44,952 nt of DNA, taken from contig MGQW01000011.1 of the NCBI GenBank assembly GCA_001798885.1, positions 1 to 44,952 on the forward strand, given 5' to 3'. This document shows, one piece after another, positions 7,336 through 15,883 of this stretch; within the stretch, counting starts at the first letter, position 1, and every line of letters begins with the position of its first letter. The notes under the pieces were generated by a model. The model saw only the letters and a list, made by a program, of their open reading frames with translations. It made no database searches and was not told the DNA's origin. This DNA is from Deltaproteobacteria bacterium RBG_16_64_85 (GTDB lineage Bacteria > Desulfobacterota > Deferrimicrobia > Deferrimicrobiales > Deferrimicrobiaceae). The position numbers and the translations under genes are program-made.

Positions 7336-8661
7336 ATGGGCGGGGTTCTGACCGTAACCGAACTGACTGCGCGCATCAAGGCGTCCCTGGAAGGAGCCTT
7401 CCGCTCCGTTCGCGTGGAGGGGGAGATTTCCAACTACAAGCTTTATCCCTCCGGACACCGGTACTTCACGCTCAAGGATGAAGGAGCCCAGGTCAGGGTG
7501 GTGCTGTTCCGCGGGAGGGAGCGGTTCATCATCGGGGAGATCCGGGACGGGCAGACGGTCATCGTCTCGGGATCCCTTGGCGTGTACGAGAAGAAGGGGG
7601 AGTACCAGATCTACGCCCAGTCGGTGGAGGTTCGCGGCCTGGGCAGTCTCCTTCTGGAACTGGAAAAGCGAAAAGTGCGGCTTGCCGCGGAAGGTCTTTT
7701 CGATCCGGAGAGGAAGCGGCCGCTTCCCCCCTTCCCGGAGCGGATCGGCATCGTCACCTCCCGGCAGGGCGCGGCCCTCCGGGACATGATCCGGGTCGCG
7801 CGGAACCGGTGGCCGGCCATCGGCATCACGCTGGCTCCCGCGCAGGTACAGGGGGAGAGTGCCGCGGAGGACATCGCGGCGGCGCTCTCCGCAATGGTTT
7901 CGCAGGGCAAGGTCGACCTGATCATCGTGGGCCGCGGGGGGGGCTCGGTGGAGGATCTCTGGGCGTTCAACGAGGAGGTGGTGGTGCGGGCGATCGCTTC
8001 CTCGTCCGTCCCGACGATCAGCGCGGTGGGGCACGAGACCGACTTTACCCTTTCCGACCTCGCGGCGGACCACCGTGCCCCTACGCCGACCGCGGCTGCG
8101 CAGATGGCTGTTCCGGATCGCGCGGAGGTGGTCGAGCGCATCTCCGGGCTTGTCCTGCGGGCGCGGCGGGCGGAGCGGCACCACCGGGAAACGCTCCGAA
8201 GGGAATTCCGGATCCTCGCCGGCGCGCTCGTCGATCCCAGGCCCCTCCTCCAGGCCCGCCGGTATGCCCTGGCGAAGTCGACGGACGCCCTGGCGGAGAG
8301 GATGCAGGAGATCTCCCGGCGATCCCGGGAACGGGTGTCGGACCTCACGACGGCTCTCCGCCTCGGCGCGCCCGGAGCGTGGGTTTCCCGGAAGCGAGGG
8401 GAGATCGCGGTTCTCCTGGAGCGCGCGGTACGGCGGATGGACGCAGGGCGTGCGGGGTGTCGGGGGAGACTCGAGATCTGCGGCGGGAAGCTTGCGGCCC
8501 TCGACCCGACGGCCGTCCTGTCGAGGGGATACGCCATTGCGACGGTACGATCCTCCGGACGCGCCGTGCGGACCGTGTCGGAAGCCACGCCCGGCGCGGT
8601 CCTCGATGTCCGCGTGTCCGACGGGGTGTTCGGCGCGGTCGTGGAAGGGGAGCAAGGTTGA
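7336..8661 (+). CDS. xseA: exodeoxyribonuclease VII large subunit
   Basis: 441 residues, near the usual 400-460. With XseB it forms exonuclease VII, which degrades single-stranded DNA to short oligonucleotides. The N-terminal OB-fold is recognisable (SVRVEGEISNYKLYPSGHRYFTLKD written here in parts: EGEISNYK, SGHRYFTLKD, VVLFRG). The catalytic domain has ERIGIVTSRQGAALRD, VDLIIVGRGGGSVEDLW and SAVGHETDFTL, then a long helical arm at about 265-370 and a C-terminal RGYAI strand. It is separated from xseB by an M23 peptidase gene whose start overlaps its stop. Confidence 0.97.
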   Translation: MGGVLTVTELTARIKASLEGAFRSVRVEGEISNYKLYPSGHRYFTLKDEGAQVRVVLFRGRERFIIGEIRDGQTVIVSGSLGVYEKKGEYQIYAQSVEVRGLGSLLLELEKRKVRLAAEGLFDPERKRPLPPFPERIGIVTSRQGAALRDMIRVARNRWPAIGITLAPAQVQGESAAEDIAAALSAMVSQGKVDLIIVGRGGGSVEDLWAFNEEVVVRAIASSSVPTISAVGHETDFTLSDLAADHRAPTPTAAAQMAVPDRAEVVERISGLVLRARRAERHHRETLRREFRILAGALVDPRPLLQARRYALAKSTDALAERMQEISRRSRERVSDLTTALRLGAPGAWVSRKRGEIAVLLERAVRRMDAGRAGCRGRLEICGGKLAALDPTAVLSRGYAIATVRSSGRAVRTVSEATPGAVLDVRVSDGVFGAVVEGEQG

Positions 8662-9515
8662 GAAAAGCCGTGTCCATGGCGTGGGGCCTCCTCCTGGTTC
8701 CGCTCTTTTTCGCGAGGGGGGAGACGATCTCCGTTTCGGTTTCCAGCCGCTTCCCCGATCAGGGAGACCCGGTTCTCGTGGAGGTTTCCGTCGCTCCCCC
8801 TCCCGACAACCTCGCGATGGTCTGGAAGGGGCGTACGTTTCCCTTGATGAAAGCCGGGAACGGCCGGTTCCTTGCGTTGATCGGGATCGACCTGATGGAG
8901 CCCCCCGGAAAGGCCCCGCTTTCGGTCGTGGCGGACCGGGACGGTACCACCGCGCGCCTTGACCTGGAGCTCGCGGTCAGGGAGAGGGCGTTTCCCGTCC
9001 AGGTGCTTTCCCTGCCGAAAAAAATGGCGGAGTTCGACGCCGGTACCCTCGAGCGGATCCGCAGGGAGGCGCAAGAGCTGGAGGTTCGGCTTGCCGCCGT
9101 CTCCGCGCCCGCCTGGGATCTTCCTTTCCTCCCGCCGGTCGAGGATTACCGGCCCGCTGGTTTCGGCGCCCGCAGGGTGATCAATCGAGAACCCCGCAGC
9201 CCCCACGCGGGGGTGGACCTCCACCTTCCGGCGGGGACGCCCGTGAGGGCGATCGCGGCGGGCGCCGTGGCGTTCTCCGGCGAGCAGTTTTTCGGGGGAC
9301 GGTCCGTTGTGCTGGACCACGGGGGCGGCCTGTTCAGCATCTATTACCACCTCCAGGAAACCGTGGTATCGGAGGGACAGAGCGTGGGGAAAGGGGAGAG
9401 GATCGGCGCGGTGGGCTCGAGCGGGCGCGCCACGGGTCCGCACCTCCACTTCGGCATTCGTGCAGCCGGCGGCCGGGTCGATCCCTCCCTGCTCTTCGGG
9501 CCGTCATTTCATTGA
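8658..9515 (+). CDS. M23 family metallopeptidase with intact LytM active site
   Basis: 285 residues from TTG 8658, which overlaps the xseA stop (TTGA) and follows GGGGAG by 5 bases. In-frame GTG 8670 and ATG 8676 are weaker alternatives. The N-terminus (LRKAVSMAWGLLLVPLFFARG) is a signal peptide. An Ig-like beta domain covers about 25-115, then a linker and a C-terminal M23 domain with SPHAGVDLHLP (His and Asp zinc ligands) and HLHFG (second His pair). It is therefore likely an active periplasmic endopeptidase cutting peptide cross-links in peptidoglycan, unlike the EnvC-like protein upstream. Position between xseA and xseB is unrelated to nuclease function. Confidence 0.9.
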   Translation: MRKAVSMAWGLLLVPLFFARGETISVSVSSRFPDQGDPVLVEVSVAPPPDNLAMVWKGRTFPLMKAGNGRFLALIGIDLMEPPGKAPLSVVADRDGTTARLDLELAVRERAFPVQVLSLPKKMAEFDAGTLERIRREAQELEVRLAAVSAPAWDLPFLPPVEDYRPAGFGARRVINREPRSPHAGVDLHLPAGTPVRAIAAGAVAFSGEQFFGGRSVVLDHGGGLFSIYYHLQETVVSEGQSVGKGERIGAVGSSGRATGPHLHFGIRAAGGRVDPSLLFGPSFH

Positions 9516-9541
9516 CCCTCGCTGTGCAGGGGAGATATATA
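9512..9541 (+). promoter_or_regulatory. putative sigma-70 promoter for xseB-ispA-dxs-tlyA
   Basis: TTGACC at 9512-9517, overlapping the M23 stop codon, is followed after 18 bases by TATATA at 9536-9541 (TATAAT at 9538-9543 with a 20-base spacer is the alternative reading). A start near 9548 would leave a leader of about 90 bases before xseB. It lies in the only real gap in this block. Confidence 0.45.
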
Positions 9542-9638
9542 ATTATGGAAACCTCGGCTTGCAGAGGACGGCTCCGGCAATATTTCCCGGAAGGCCCGAA
9601 TCTCTCGCCGAACGTTCCTGCAGGGATCGGGGGAGGGG

Positions 9639-9890
9639 TTGGCAAAGGGGAAAGAGCCTTCCTTTGAGGAAGCGCTGAAAGCACTCGAATCCATCGTGGC
9701 GAAGCTGGAATCCGGCGAGACGAAGCTGGAGGAGTCCATCCGCCTGTTCGAGGAGGGGATGCGGTTGTCGGCCATCTGCCAGAAGCGGCTGGACGAAGCC
9801 GACAGGAAAATCGAAGTTCTCCTTCGGAAGCCGGGAGGCGTGACGCAGGAGACCGAGGACGAAGAAGCCGTTCTCGGCAAAGAGGAGTGA
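9639..9890 (+). CDS. xseB: exodeoxyribonuclease VII small subunit
   Basis: 83 residues, typical size. It forms the helical small subunit that decorates the XseA arms. The signature PSFEEALKALESIVAKLESG followed by LEESIRLFEEGMRL is clear. Start is TTG 9639 directly after GGGAGGGG. The C-terminal tail is acidic (TQETEDEEAV). The ispA start follows the stop by one base, so the two are coupled. Confidence 0.95.
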   Translation: MAKGKEPSFEEALKALESIVAKLESGETKLEESIRLFEEGMRLSAICQKRLDEADRKIEVLLRKPGGVTQETEDEEAVLGKEE

Positions 9891-9891
9891 A

Positions 9892-10788
9892 GTGGCCTCT
9901 CCCGCTTCGGAAGAGATCGACCGCCGCCGGGAGACGGTGGAGGACCATCTCCTCCGGTTCCTGGACAGGGACGTGTGCAGGATACCCGGGAGGCTCCGCG
10001 AAGCGATGGAGTATTCGTTGACCGCCGGCGGAAAGCGGATCCGGCCGGTGGTGCTGCTCTCCGCGGGAGGCGCCGTCGGCGGGGACGAGGAGGAGCTTCT
10101 CCCGTTTGCCTGCGCGGTGGAATATGTCCACACGTATTCCCTGATTCACGACGACCTGCCCGCGATGGACGACGACGATTACCGCAGGGGGAGGCCCTCC
10201 AATCACAAGGTGTTCGGCGAGGCCACGGCCATCCTGGCCGGAGATGCGCTCCTCACGGAGGCGTTCCGGGTGATGGGCGAGTCGCCGTTGGCGATGAAGG
10301 ACCCCCGGCGCGCGCTTGCCGCGGTGGCCGTCCTGGCCCGCGCCGCGGGGGCGGAGGGGATGGTTGGCGGTCAGCAGTTGGACCTTTCCGCGGAAGGATT
10401 GCGGGGAGGGAGAACCGAAAAAGAGGAGATCGACCTCCGGAAGACGTCGGCGCTCCTGTCCGCCGCCGCCCGCATGGGGGGCATCCTCGGCTTCGGAACC
10501 GGCGCGCAGGTGGAGGACCTTGCGCGGTACGGCCGTGCGCTGGGCCTCCTGTTCCAGGCGACGGACGACATCCTGGATGAAACCGGCAGCTTCGAGGAGA
10601 TGGGGAAAAATGTGGTGAAGGACAGGGTGCGCGGCAAGCTGACCTATCCCGGCGCGTTCGGCATGGAGGCGGCGGTCGCCCGCGCGGAGGCGTTGAACCG
10701 CGAGGCCCTGTCGGCCGTTTCCTCTTTCGGGAAGGAAGCGGAAGGTTTGCGGGGCATCGTCCACCTGGTTGCCGCGAGGAGATCGTAG
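9892..10788 (+). CDS. ispA: polyprenyl (farnesyl/geranylgeranyl) diphosphate synthase
   Basis: 298 residues. Condenses isopentenyl diphosphate with allylic diphosphates in the cytoplasm. The first Asp-rich motif DDLPAMDDDD begins at Asp87 and is preceded by HTYSLIH as in E. coli IspA, which suggests a short-chain (C15-C20) product. The second Asp-rich motif DDILDE is near residue 225. Also present are GGKRIRP (substrate-binding Lys/Arg) and GGQQLDL. Start is GTG 9892 behind AGAGGAG. The next gene, dxs, starts 2 bases after its stop, so this operon pairs precursor synthesis with chain assembly. Confidence 0.95.
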   Translation: MASPASEEIDRRRETVEDHLLRFLDRDVCRIPGRLREAMEYSLTAGGKRIRPVVLLSAGGAVGGDEEELLPFACAVEYVHTYSLIHDDLPAMDDDDYRRGRPSNHKVFGEATAILAGDALLTEAFRVMGESPLAMKDPRRALAAVAVLARAAGAEGMVGGQQLDLSAEGLRGGRTEKEEIDLRKTSALLSAAARMGGILGFGTGAQVEDLARYGRALGLLFQATDDILDETGSFEEMGKNVVKDRVRGKLTYPGAFGMEAAVARAEALNREALSAVSSFGKEAEGLRGIVHLVAARRS

Positions 10789-10789
10789 C

Positions 10790-12727
10790 GTGCAGTCCAC
10801 TCCTCTGCTTCCCGGCATCCGCTCCCCGGAAGACCTGAAAAAGATTCAACGGGAGAGACTCCCGCAGGTCGCAGCGGAGTTGCGCGAGCGGATCGTGCAG
10901 GGCGTCTCCAGGACCGGCGGGCACCTGGCCTCCAGCCTGGGCGTCGTGGAACTGACGATCGCGCTGCACTACGTTTTCTCCTGCCCCAGGGACCGGATCG
11001 TGTGGGACGTCGGGCACCAGGCCTATGCCCACAAGATCCTCACCGGGAGGCAGGAGCTCTTTCCCACCCTGCGCACCTTCGGAGGGATCTCGGGATTTCC
11101 GCGCATCTCGGAGAGTCCGTACGACGCCTTCGGGACCGGCCACTCCGGAACCTCGATCTCCGCCGCCCTGGGGATGGCGGTGGCCCGCGACATGCGGAAG
11201 GAGAGCCACAAGGTCATCGCGGTGATCGGGGACGGCTCGCTCTCCTCGGGGCTGGCCCTCGAGGGGCTGAACCAGGCGGGCCACCAGAAGCGTGACCTGA
11301 TCGTGATCCTGAACGACAACGAGTGGTCCATTTCGCAGAACGTCGGCGCGCTCTCCGGATACCTGAACCGGATCATGACAGGAAAGTTCTACACGTCCTT
11401 CCGGAAACGCGTCGAGAACCTCCTCAGGTCGATGCCGAGGGGCGATTTCATGGCCCGGATCGGCAAGAAGGCGGAGGAGCTCACCAAGGGGTTCATCGTC
11501 CCCGGGCTGCTCTTCGAGGAGCTCGGCTTCACGTACGTCGGCCCCATCTCCGGCCACCACATCGAGGATCTCCTCGCCACCTTCCAGAACCTGTCCAACC
11601 TGGATGGGCCCCTGCTGATCCACGTGGTCACCGCGAAGGGGAAGGGGTACCCGCCCGCCGAGGCCAACCCGGAAGACTTCCACGGGGTGGGAGCCTTCGA
11701 CCCGGTGACGGGGAAGGGAAAGGGGGGCGGATCCCCCCCCACCTATACCGACGTGTTCGCCGACGCGATCGTGGAGATCGGCCGGGAGAACCCCAAGGTG
11801 GTGGCGATCACGGCGGCGATGTGCAGCGGCACCGGACTCTCGAAGTTCCGGGACGTCTTCCCGGACCGGTTTTTCGACGTGGGGATCGCCGAGGCTCACG
11901 CCGTTACGTTCGCCGCGGGTCTGGCCCGGGAGGGGAAGATCCCGGTGGTCACCATCTATTCCACGTTTCTCCAGCGCGCCTACGACCAGATCATCCATGA
12001 CGTCTGCCTTCAGAACCTGCCCGTCGTCTTTGCAGTGGACCGGGGGGGGATCGTGGGCGCCGACGGGGCGACCCACCAGGGGCTGTTCGATCTTTCGTTC
12101 CTGCGGCACATCCCGAACCTGTCGGTGATGGCTCCGGCGAACGAAGCCGAGCTTCCCGCGATGCTCCGGGCAGCCGTCGCCGCGGGGCGGCCCGCCGCGA
12201 TCCGGTACCCCAGGGGAAGCGGGACGGGCGCGGGGAAGCAAGGATCGGCGGAGCCCCTGGAATGGGGAAGAGGAGAACTTCTTCTCGATGGGAAGGACCT
12301 GCTGATCCTCGCGGTCGGCGCTTCGGTGGCCCCTTCGCTCCGTGCCGCGGAGGAGCTCCGGAAGAGGGGAATCTCCGCCGCCGTCGTCAACGCGAGATTC
12401 GTGAAGCCCCTAGACGCCGAACTCATTCTCCCCCTGGCGCGCCGGATCGGCCGGGTCATTACGGTCGAGGAGAACGTGCTGGCGGGGGGATTCGGGAGCG
12501 CGGTGCTCGAGTTGTTCGAGGAGCACGGCGAGCATCCCCATCATTTCCGCCGTCTGGGCGTCCGGGACGCGTTCGTGGAGCACGGCTCCCAGGAAGAGCT
12601 CCGGGAAACGCACGGCTTGAGCGCCGACGCGATCGTCGCCGAGACGCTGCGGATGTTCGGCCATGCCAGGACCTTCCTCCCGTCGTTATTCAACGGCATC
12701 CGGTCCAGGCTCGAAAGGATTGTCTGA
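10790..12727 (+). CDS. dxs: 1-deoxy-D-xylulose-5-phosphate synthase
   Basis: 645 residues, full length. Thiamine-diphosphate enzyme that joins pyruvate and glyceraldehyde 3-phosphate, the first step of the non-mevalonate isoprenoid pathway. Seen: TGGHLASSLGVVEL, DVGHQAYAHKIL, the ThDP motif GDGSLSSGLALEGLN...NDNEWSIS, and in the second half FDVGIAEAHAVTFAAGLA and DRGGIVGADGATHQG. I chose GTG 10790 because GAGGAG lies 9 bases upstream and it begins just past the ispA stop; the in-frame TTG 10769 is inside ispA and has no such support. Its 3' end overlaps the likely tlyA start. Confidence 0.97.
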   Translation: MQSTPLLPGIRSPEDLKKIQRERLPQVAAELRERIVQGVSRTGGHLASSLGVVELTIALHYVFSCPRDRIVWDVGHQAYAHKILTGRQELFPTLRTFGGISGFPRISESPYDAFGTGHSGTSISAALGMAVARDMRKESHKVIAVIGDGSLSSGLALEGLNQAGHQKRDLIVILNDNEWSISQNVGALSGYLNRIMTGKFYTSFRKRVENLLRSMPRGDFMARIGKKAEELTKGFIVPGLLFEELGFTYVGPISGHHIEDLLATFQNLSNLDGPLLIHVVTAKGKGYPPAEANPEDFHGVGAFDPVTGKGKGGGSPPTYTDVFADAIVEIGRENPKVVAITAAMCSGTGLSKFRDVFPDRFFDVGIAEAHAVTFAAGLAREGKIPVVTIYSTFLQRAYDQIIHDVCLQNLPVVFAVDRGGIVGADGATHQGLFDLSFLRHIPNLSVMAPANEAELPAMLRAAVAAGRPAAIRYPRGSGTGAGKQGSAEPLEWGRGELLLDGKDLLILAVGASVAPSLRAAEELRKRGISAAVVNARFVKPLDAELILPLARRIGRVITVEENVLAGGFGSAVLELFEEHGEHPHHFRRLGVRDAFVEHGSQEELRETHGLSADAIVAETLRMFGHARTFLPSLFNGIRSRLERIV

Positions 12728-13505
12728 TCCCTCCCCGAAAAAGGTTCCGCGCAGCCGCTTGGACGCCGCGGTGGTCGCCCGGGGGCTGGCGGAAACGCGT
12801 GCGAAGGCCCAGGGGCTGATCCTCTCCGGGCGCGTCCTGCTCGGCGGCACCATCGTCACCAAGTGCGGCGCGCAGGTCCGGGAAGACCAGTCGGTCGCTC
12901 TCTCGCCCGCCCCTCGTCCCTTCGTGTCCCGCGGCGGCATCAAGCTCGAGGGAGCGCTGGAAGATTTCGGGCTTTCCTGCGAGGGGAAAGCCGCGCTGGA
13001 CGTCGGCGCGTCGACGGGGGGATTCACCGACTGCCTGCTCCGAAAGGGTGCAGCGCGGGTCTACGCCGTCGATGTGGGAGAGAAGCTGATCGACGACCGC
13101 CTCCGGAGGGACCCGCGGGTCGTTGTCCTCGAGAAGGTGAATTTCCGTTACGCCCCCGTGGAGCTGCTTCCGGAAAAGGTGGCGCTGGCCACCGTCGATG
13201 TTTCCTTTATCTCGCTCCGCCACATCCTGCCGCCGCTCCGCCGGTTCTTGCAGACTCGCGGGGATGTGCTCGCGCTCGTCAAGCCGCAGTTCGAGGTGGG
13301 GAAAGCGTGGGTCGGCAAGGGAGGCGTTGTCCGGGACGAGGCGAAACGGCGGGAGGCAGTCCGGGCGGTGGCCGATATCGCAGCGGGGCTGGGATTTTCC
13401 ATTCTGGGTCAGTCGGACAGCCGCGTGAGGGGCCCCGGCGGAAACCGGGAGGTATTCCTGCATCTTCGATGGGAAGGGGGGTCCAGTCGCGCGGAATGGC
13501 CTTGA
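12720..13505 (+). CDS. tlyA: TlyA-family rRNA 2'-O-methyltransferase
   Basis: About 261 residues. An N-terminal S4 RNA-binding domain (SRLDAAVVARGLAETRAKAQ, LILSGRVLLGG) is followed by an FtsJ-like SAM domain with ALDVGASTGGFTDCLL, VYAVDVGEKLID, TVDVSFISLRHILPP and ALVKPQFEVG. Family members methylate ribose in 16S and/or 23S rRNA; in some species they are also called hemolysin. The start is uncertain: TTG 12720 aligns best with the short N-terminus of relatives, but its AAAGGA lies almost against it; ATG 12663 would add 19 poorly conserved residues. Either choice overlaps the end of dxs. Confidence 0.92.
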   Translation: MSDPSPKKVPRSRLDAAVVARGLAETRAKAQGLILSGRVLLGGTIVTKCGAQVREDQSVALSPAPRPFVSRGGIKLEGALEDFGLSCEGKAALDVGASTGGFTDCLLRKGAARVYAVDVGEKLIDDRLRRDPRVVVLEKVNFRYAPVELLPEKVALATVDVSFISLRHILPPLRRFLQTRGDVLALVKPQFEVGKAWVGKGGVVRDEAKRREAVRAVADIAAGLGFSILGQSDSRVRGPGGNREVFLHLRWEGGSSRAEWP

Positions 13506-13541
13506 CTTTCCCTAATATGAATAGTAGTTTTCTTCATAATG

Positions 13542-13570
13542 TGCGATATTTAGCATAAATTAGATATAAT
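13542..13570 (+). promoter_or_regulatory. AT-rich promoter region of the LysM gene
   Basis: The 95 bases before the LysM gene are far richer in A/T than the flanks. A perfect TATAAT lies at 13565-13570 with a poor -35 (TGCGAT at 13542-13547, 17-base spacer). A second -10-like CATAAT is at 13535-13540 and a TTGACT at 13502-13507, but their spacing is too long (27) to pair. Confidence 0.4.
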
Positions 13571-13609
13571 TAAATACCCCAATGCCGGGGTGGATGCGAG
13601 GTGTACAAC

Positions 13610-14701
13610 ATGAAAGGACGGGCAGCGGTTCTCATGGTCTTGACGATTATTGCCGTGTACCTTGCTCTTCCCGTAGGGGCATTTGCCCAGGCCAGTTCCC
13701 CCGAAGGGGCGGTTTCCTACCCCGAGGGCCTGGTCCACTCGGTCGTGGAGGGGGATACCCTTTGGGACCTCTCCGCGAAACACCTGGATTCCCCGTGGAA
13801 GTGGCCGGAGCTCTGGGAACGGAACCGGTTCCTGACCAACCCGCACTATATCTATCCCGGGATCAGGATCGTCATTTTCCCGCCTCCCCCGAAGGAATAC
13901 GAACTTCCGGCCGCGGAACCTCCCACAGCGATTTCGGCCGCGCCGGCGGAGGCCCCCGCGCCTGCCGAGGCGGAGGTTGCGAAACCGTCGACGCCCCCCG
14001 CCGTTCCGAAAGTGCCGACGCTCGACATCCCACCGTCGGAAATGGTCCGGGCAGGCGAGTTTCTGAAAGAGAGGCCGAAAGGGATCGGCAGCATCCGCGC
14101 CGCCGAGGAGCCCAAGGTGGCGTTCTCGGAGGGGGACAAGGTATATCTCAAACTGGACAAGAAGATCCCGGCGGGCCAGCTCCTGGGTGTATACCGTGTC
14201 CGCGGTCCGATTACGGCCCCGGCCGGCCGGCCGGTTACCGGATACGCAAGGTACCTGGTGGGACTCGTGCAGGTGAAGGGGAGCGAGTCTGGCGAGGTCT
14301 TCGGGGTCGTCCGAAAATCTTTTGAAGACCTGAACAGGGAAGACCAGATCCTCGAGGAGATCCCTTCCTACACCCCGGTTCCGCTTTCTCCCGGAGCGGC
14401 GGGATTGGAGGCGACCGTCATCTCCGGCCAGGGAGAGAACAAGGAACTCGCCACGGGAAATTTCGTCTTCCTGAACCGGGGATCCGGCGCCGGGATCGCG
14501 ATGGGCAACGTTTTCCGGCTGATTCAAGGCGGGGGCGATTCGGCCGCGCTTTCCGGATTGGAGCCCGGCATCCGGGTCGATGTCGGCCAGGCGGTCGTCG
14601 TCCGCGTGTCGCCCGAATTCTCTACGGCCTACATCGTGAAAAGCTTCCTGTCCTTCCCGGCCGGAGTGACCGCCATCCGGGGGGCGGAAGGGCCCAGGTA
14701 G
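13610..14701 (+). CDS. secreted LysM-domain protein
   Basis: 363 residues from ATG 13610, chosen because GAGGTG lies 6 bases upstream; GTG 13601 is in frame but has no spacing for a ribosome-binding site. The signal peptide ends near GAFAQA. A LysM domain at about 42-95 (HSVVEGDTLWDLSAKHL, WPELWERNRFL, IYPGIRIVIFP) should bind peptidoglycan. An Ala/Pro-rich linker (about 103-145) leads to a C-terminal region with two beta-rich repeats (DKVYLKLDKKIPAGQLLGVY; GNFVFLNRGSGAGIAMGNVF) that I do not recognise by name. It is monocistronic by layout, with its own promoter region. Likely periplasmic, wall-bound. Confidence 0.88.
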   Translation: MKGRAAVLMVLTIIAVYLALPVGAFAQASSPEGAVSYPEGLVHSVVEGDTLWDLSAKHLDSPWKWPELWERNRFLTNPHYIYPGIRIVIFPPPPKEYELPAAEPPTAISAAPAEAPAPAEAEVAKPSTPPAVPKVPTLDIPPSEMVRAGEFLKERPKGIGSIRAAEEPKVAFSEGDKVYLKLDKKIPAGQLLGVYRVRGPITAPAGRPVTGYARYLVGLVQVKGSESGEVFGVVRKSFEDLNREDQILEEIPSYTPVPLSPGAAGLEATVISGQGENKELATGNFVFLNRGSGAGIAMGNVFRLIQGGGDSAALSGLEPGIRVDVGQAVVVRVSPEFSTAYIVKSFLSFPAGVTAIRGAEGPR

Positions 14702-14770
14702 AGGAAACAGGAGCGGGAGCCCGAAATCCCCGGCACGGATTTTGATCGGACAGGTCTCACGAAGGAAGGA

Positions 14771-15850
14771 TTGCGAGACCTGGTCCGAATGACGAGCGAA
14801 CCCGTACCGATCGATCTCCTGCTGCGGCTCAGCCAGGTGGAAAGGTTTACGGCCCGTCATCTTCACCTCCTGTGCCTGGCGGACCGCACCCCGTCCCTTC
14901 CGGGTGCACCGGGGGAGACCCGGCAGGGGATAATCCGGAAAGCCGTCGAAGTCCTGACGTCCAGGGAGGCCGGGGAAAAGGCTTCCCGCACCAGGGAGGC
15001 CTGCGGGAGGGCGGGCATTCGCATCCTCCCGCTGGGTTCCGAAGACTACCCGGGGGCGCTGCGCCCCGTCCCGGATGCGCCGCTGGTGCTCTACCTGGCG
15101 GGAGATTACGTCCCATGGGAAGATTCCGTCGCAGTCGTCGGAAGTCGCGCCCCCACGCCGCCGGGGAAGGAGTTTGCCGGCGAGCTTGCGTCCGACCTCG
15201 CGGCGGCGGGATGGACGGTGGTCAGCGGGATGGCGCGGGGGATCGACGCGGCAGCCCATGACGGGGCGATGCGAGGCGGTGGAAAAACGGTGGCGGTCCT
15301 GGGTTGCGGCGTGGACGTCGTGTATCCCCCCGAGGCGGGCCGGCTGCGGGGGCGGATCCTCGAGCAGGGGGCGCTTCTTTCCGAATATCCTCCCGGAAGC
15401 CTTCCGCTTCCGCGGCATTTTCCAGCGAGGAACCGCATTATCAGCGGGATCTCGCGGGGCGTCGTCGTCGTGGAAGCTCCTTCCCGCAGCGGCGCCCTGA
15501 TCACCGCCCGGCTTGCCCTGGACCAGGGAAGGGAGGTAATGGCCGTCCCCGGGAACCCCCTCTTCCCCCACACGGCCGGCAGCAACCGGCTGATCCGGGA
15601 AGGCGCGGAACCGGTGACAGGCGCCGAGGACGTGATCGCCGCCCTGGGGTGGACCTGCCGCAGGACGCCGGAGGAGAGCAGGGAACGCCGGATCCTGGAA
15701 TTCCTCTCGATGCCGCGCCACGTCGGCGAAATTGCGGATGCTCTCGACATCCCCCCGCAGGAGCTGCTTCCCGCCCTCCTGGAAATGGAGTTCAGGAAAT
15801 TGCTTGAAAGAAGGGCGGGGGACTATTATAAAAAAATGTCCAAACCCTAG
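14771..15850 (+). CDS. dprA: DNA-processing protein DprA (Smf)
   Basis: 359 residues. Loads RecA on incoming single-stranded DNA during natural transformation; also widespread in bacteria not known to be competent. The Rossmann-like core is clear: VAVVGSRAPTPPGKEFAG, GWTVVSGMARGIDAAAH, KTVAVLGCGVDVVYPPE, FPARNRIISGIS and EAPSRSGALITARLALDQGR. The C-terminus (about 300-355, PRHVGEIADALDIPPQEL) is the winged-helix domain. The N-terminal helical part is short. Start TTG 14771 lies 5 bases after GAAGGA; ATG 14789 is an alternative. topA follows by 33 bases, a common pairing. Confidence 0.95.
   Translation: MRDLVRMTSEPVPIDLLLRLSQVERFTARHLHLLCLADRTPSLPGAPGETRQGIIRKAVEVLTSREAGEKASRTREACGRAGIRILPLGSEDYPGALRPVPDAPLVLYLAGDYVPWEDSVAVVGSRAPTPPGKEFAGELASDLAAAGWTVVSGMARGIDAAAHDGAMRGGGKTVAVLGCGVDVVYPPEAGRLRGRILEQGALLSEYPPGSLPLPRHFPARNRIISGISRGVVVVEAPSRSGALITARLALDQGREVMAVPGNPLFPHTAGSNRLIREGAEPVTGAEDVIAALGWTCRRTPEESRERRILEFLSMPRHVGEIADALDIPPQELLPALLEMEFRKLLERRAGDYYKKMSKP
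15800..15829 (+). promoter_or_regulatory. putative sigma-70 promoter for topA within the dprA 3' end
   Basis: TTGCTT at 15800-15805 and TATTAT at 15824-15829 with an 18-base spacer, in a locally A/T-rich end of dprA. The expected start near 15836 gives a leader of about 48 bases before topA ATG 15884. Neither element is perfect. Confidence 0.35.
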
Positions 15851-15883
15851 GGGGTCGGCCCCCGTTTGCGTTCCGGAGGAAGG

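Noticed and set aside
9544-9638. Possible small RNA between the M23 gene and xseB
   Set aside because: A promoter-like element is present but there is no terminator or stable fold; a 5' leader of xseB explains it better.
10253-12241. 662-codon minus-strand open frame opposite ispA and dxs
   Set aside because: Antisense shadow of dxs; the opposite strand carries complete ThDP-enzyme motifs.
12663-12719. Longer start for tlyA
   Set aside because: It adds 19 residues not like the S4-domain start of relatives and lies deep in dxs; kept only as an alternative.
13550-15721. 723-codon minus-strand open frame opposite the LysM gene and dprA
   Set aside because: Antisense shadow, Arg/Pro/Gly-rich, no domain; LysM and DprA motifs on the plus strand are unambiguous.
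15850-15863. GGGGG-TCGG-CCCCC hairpin between dprA and topA as a terminator
   Set aside because: Only five base pairs and no T-run follows (GTTTGCG), so a functional terminator is not supported.
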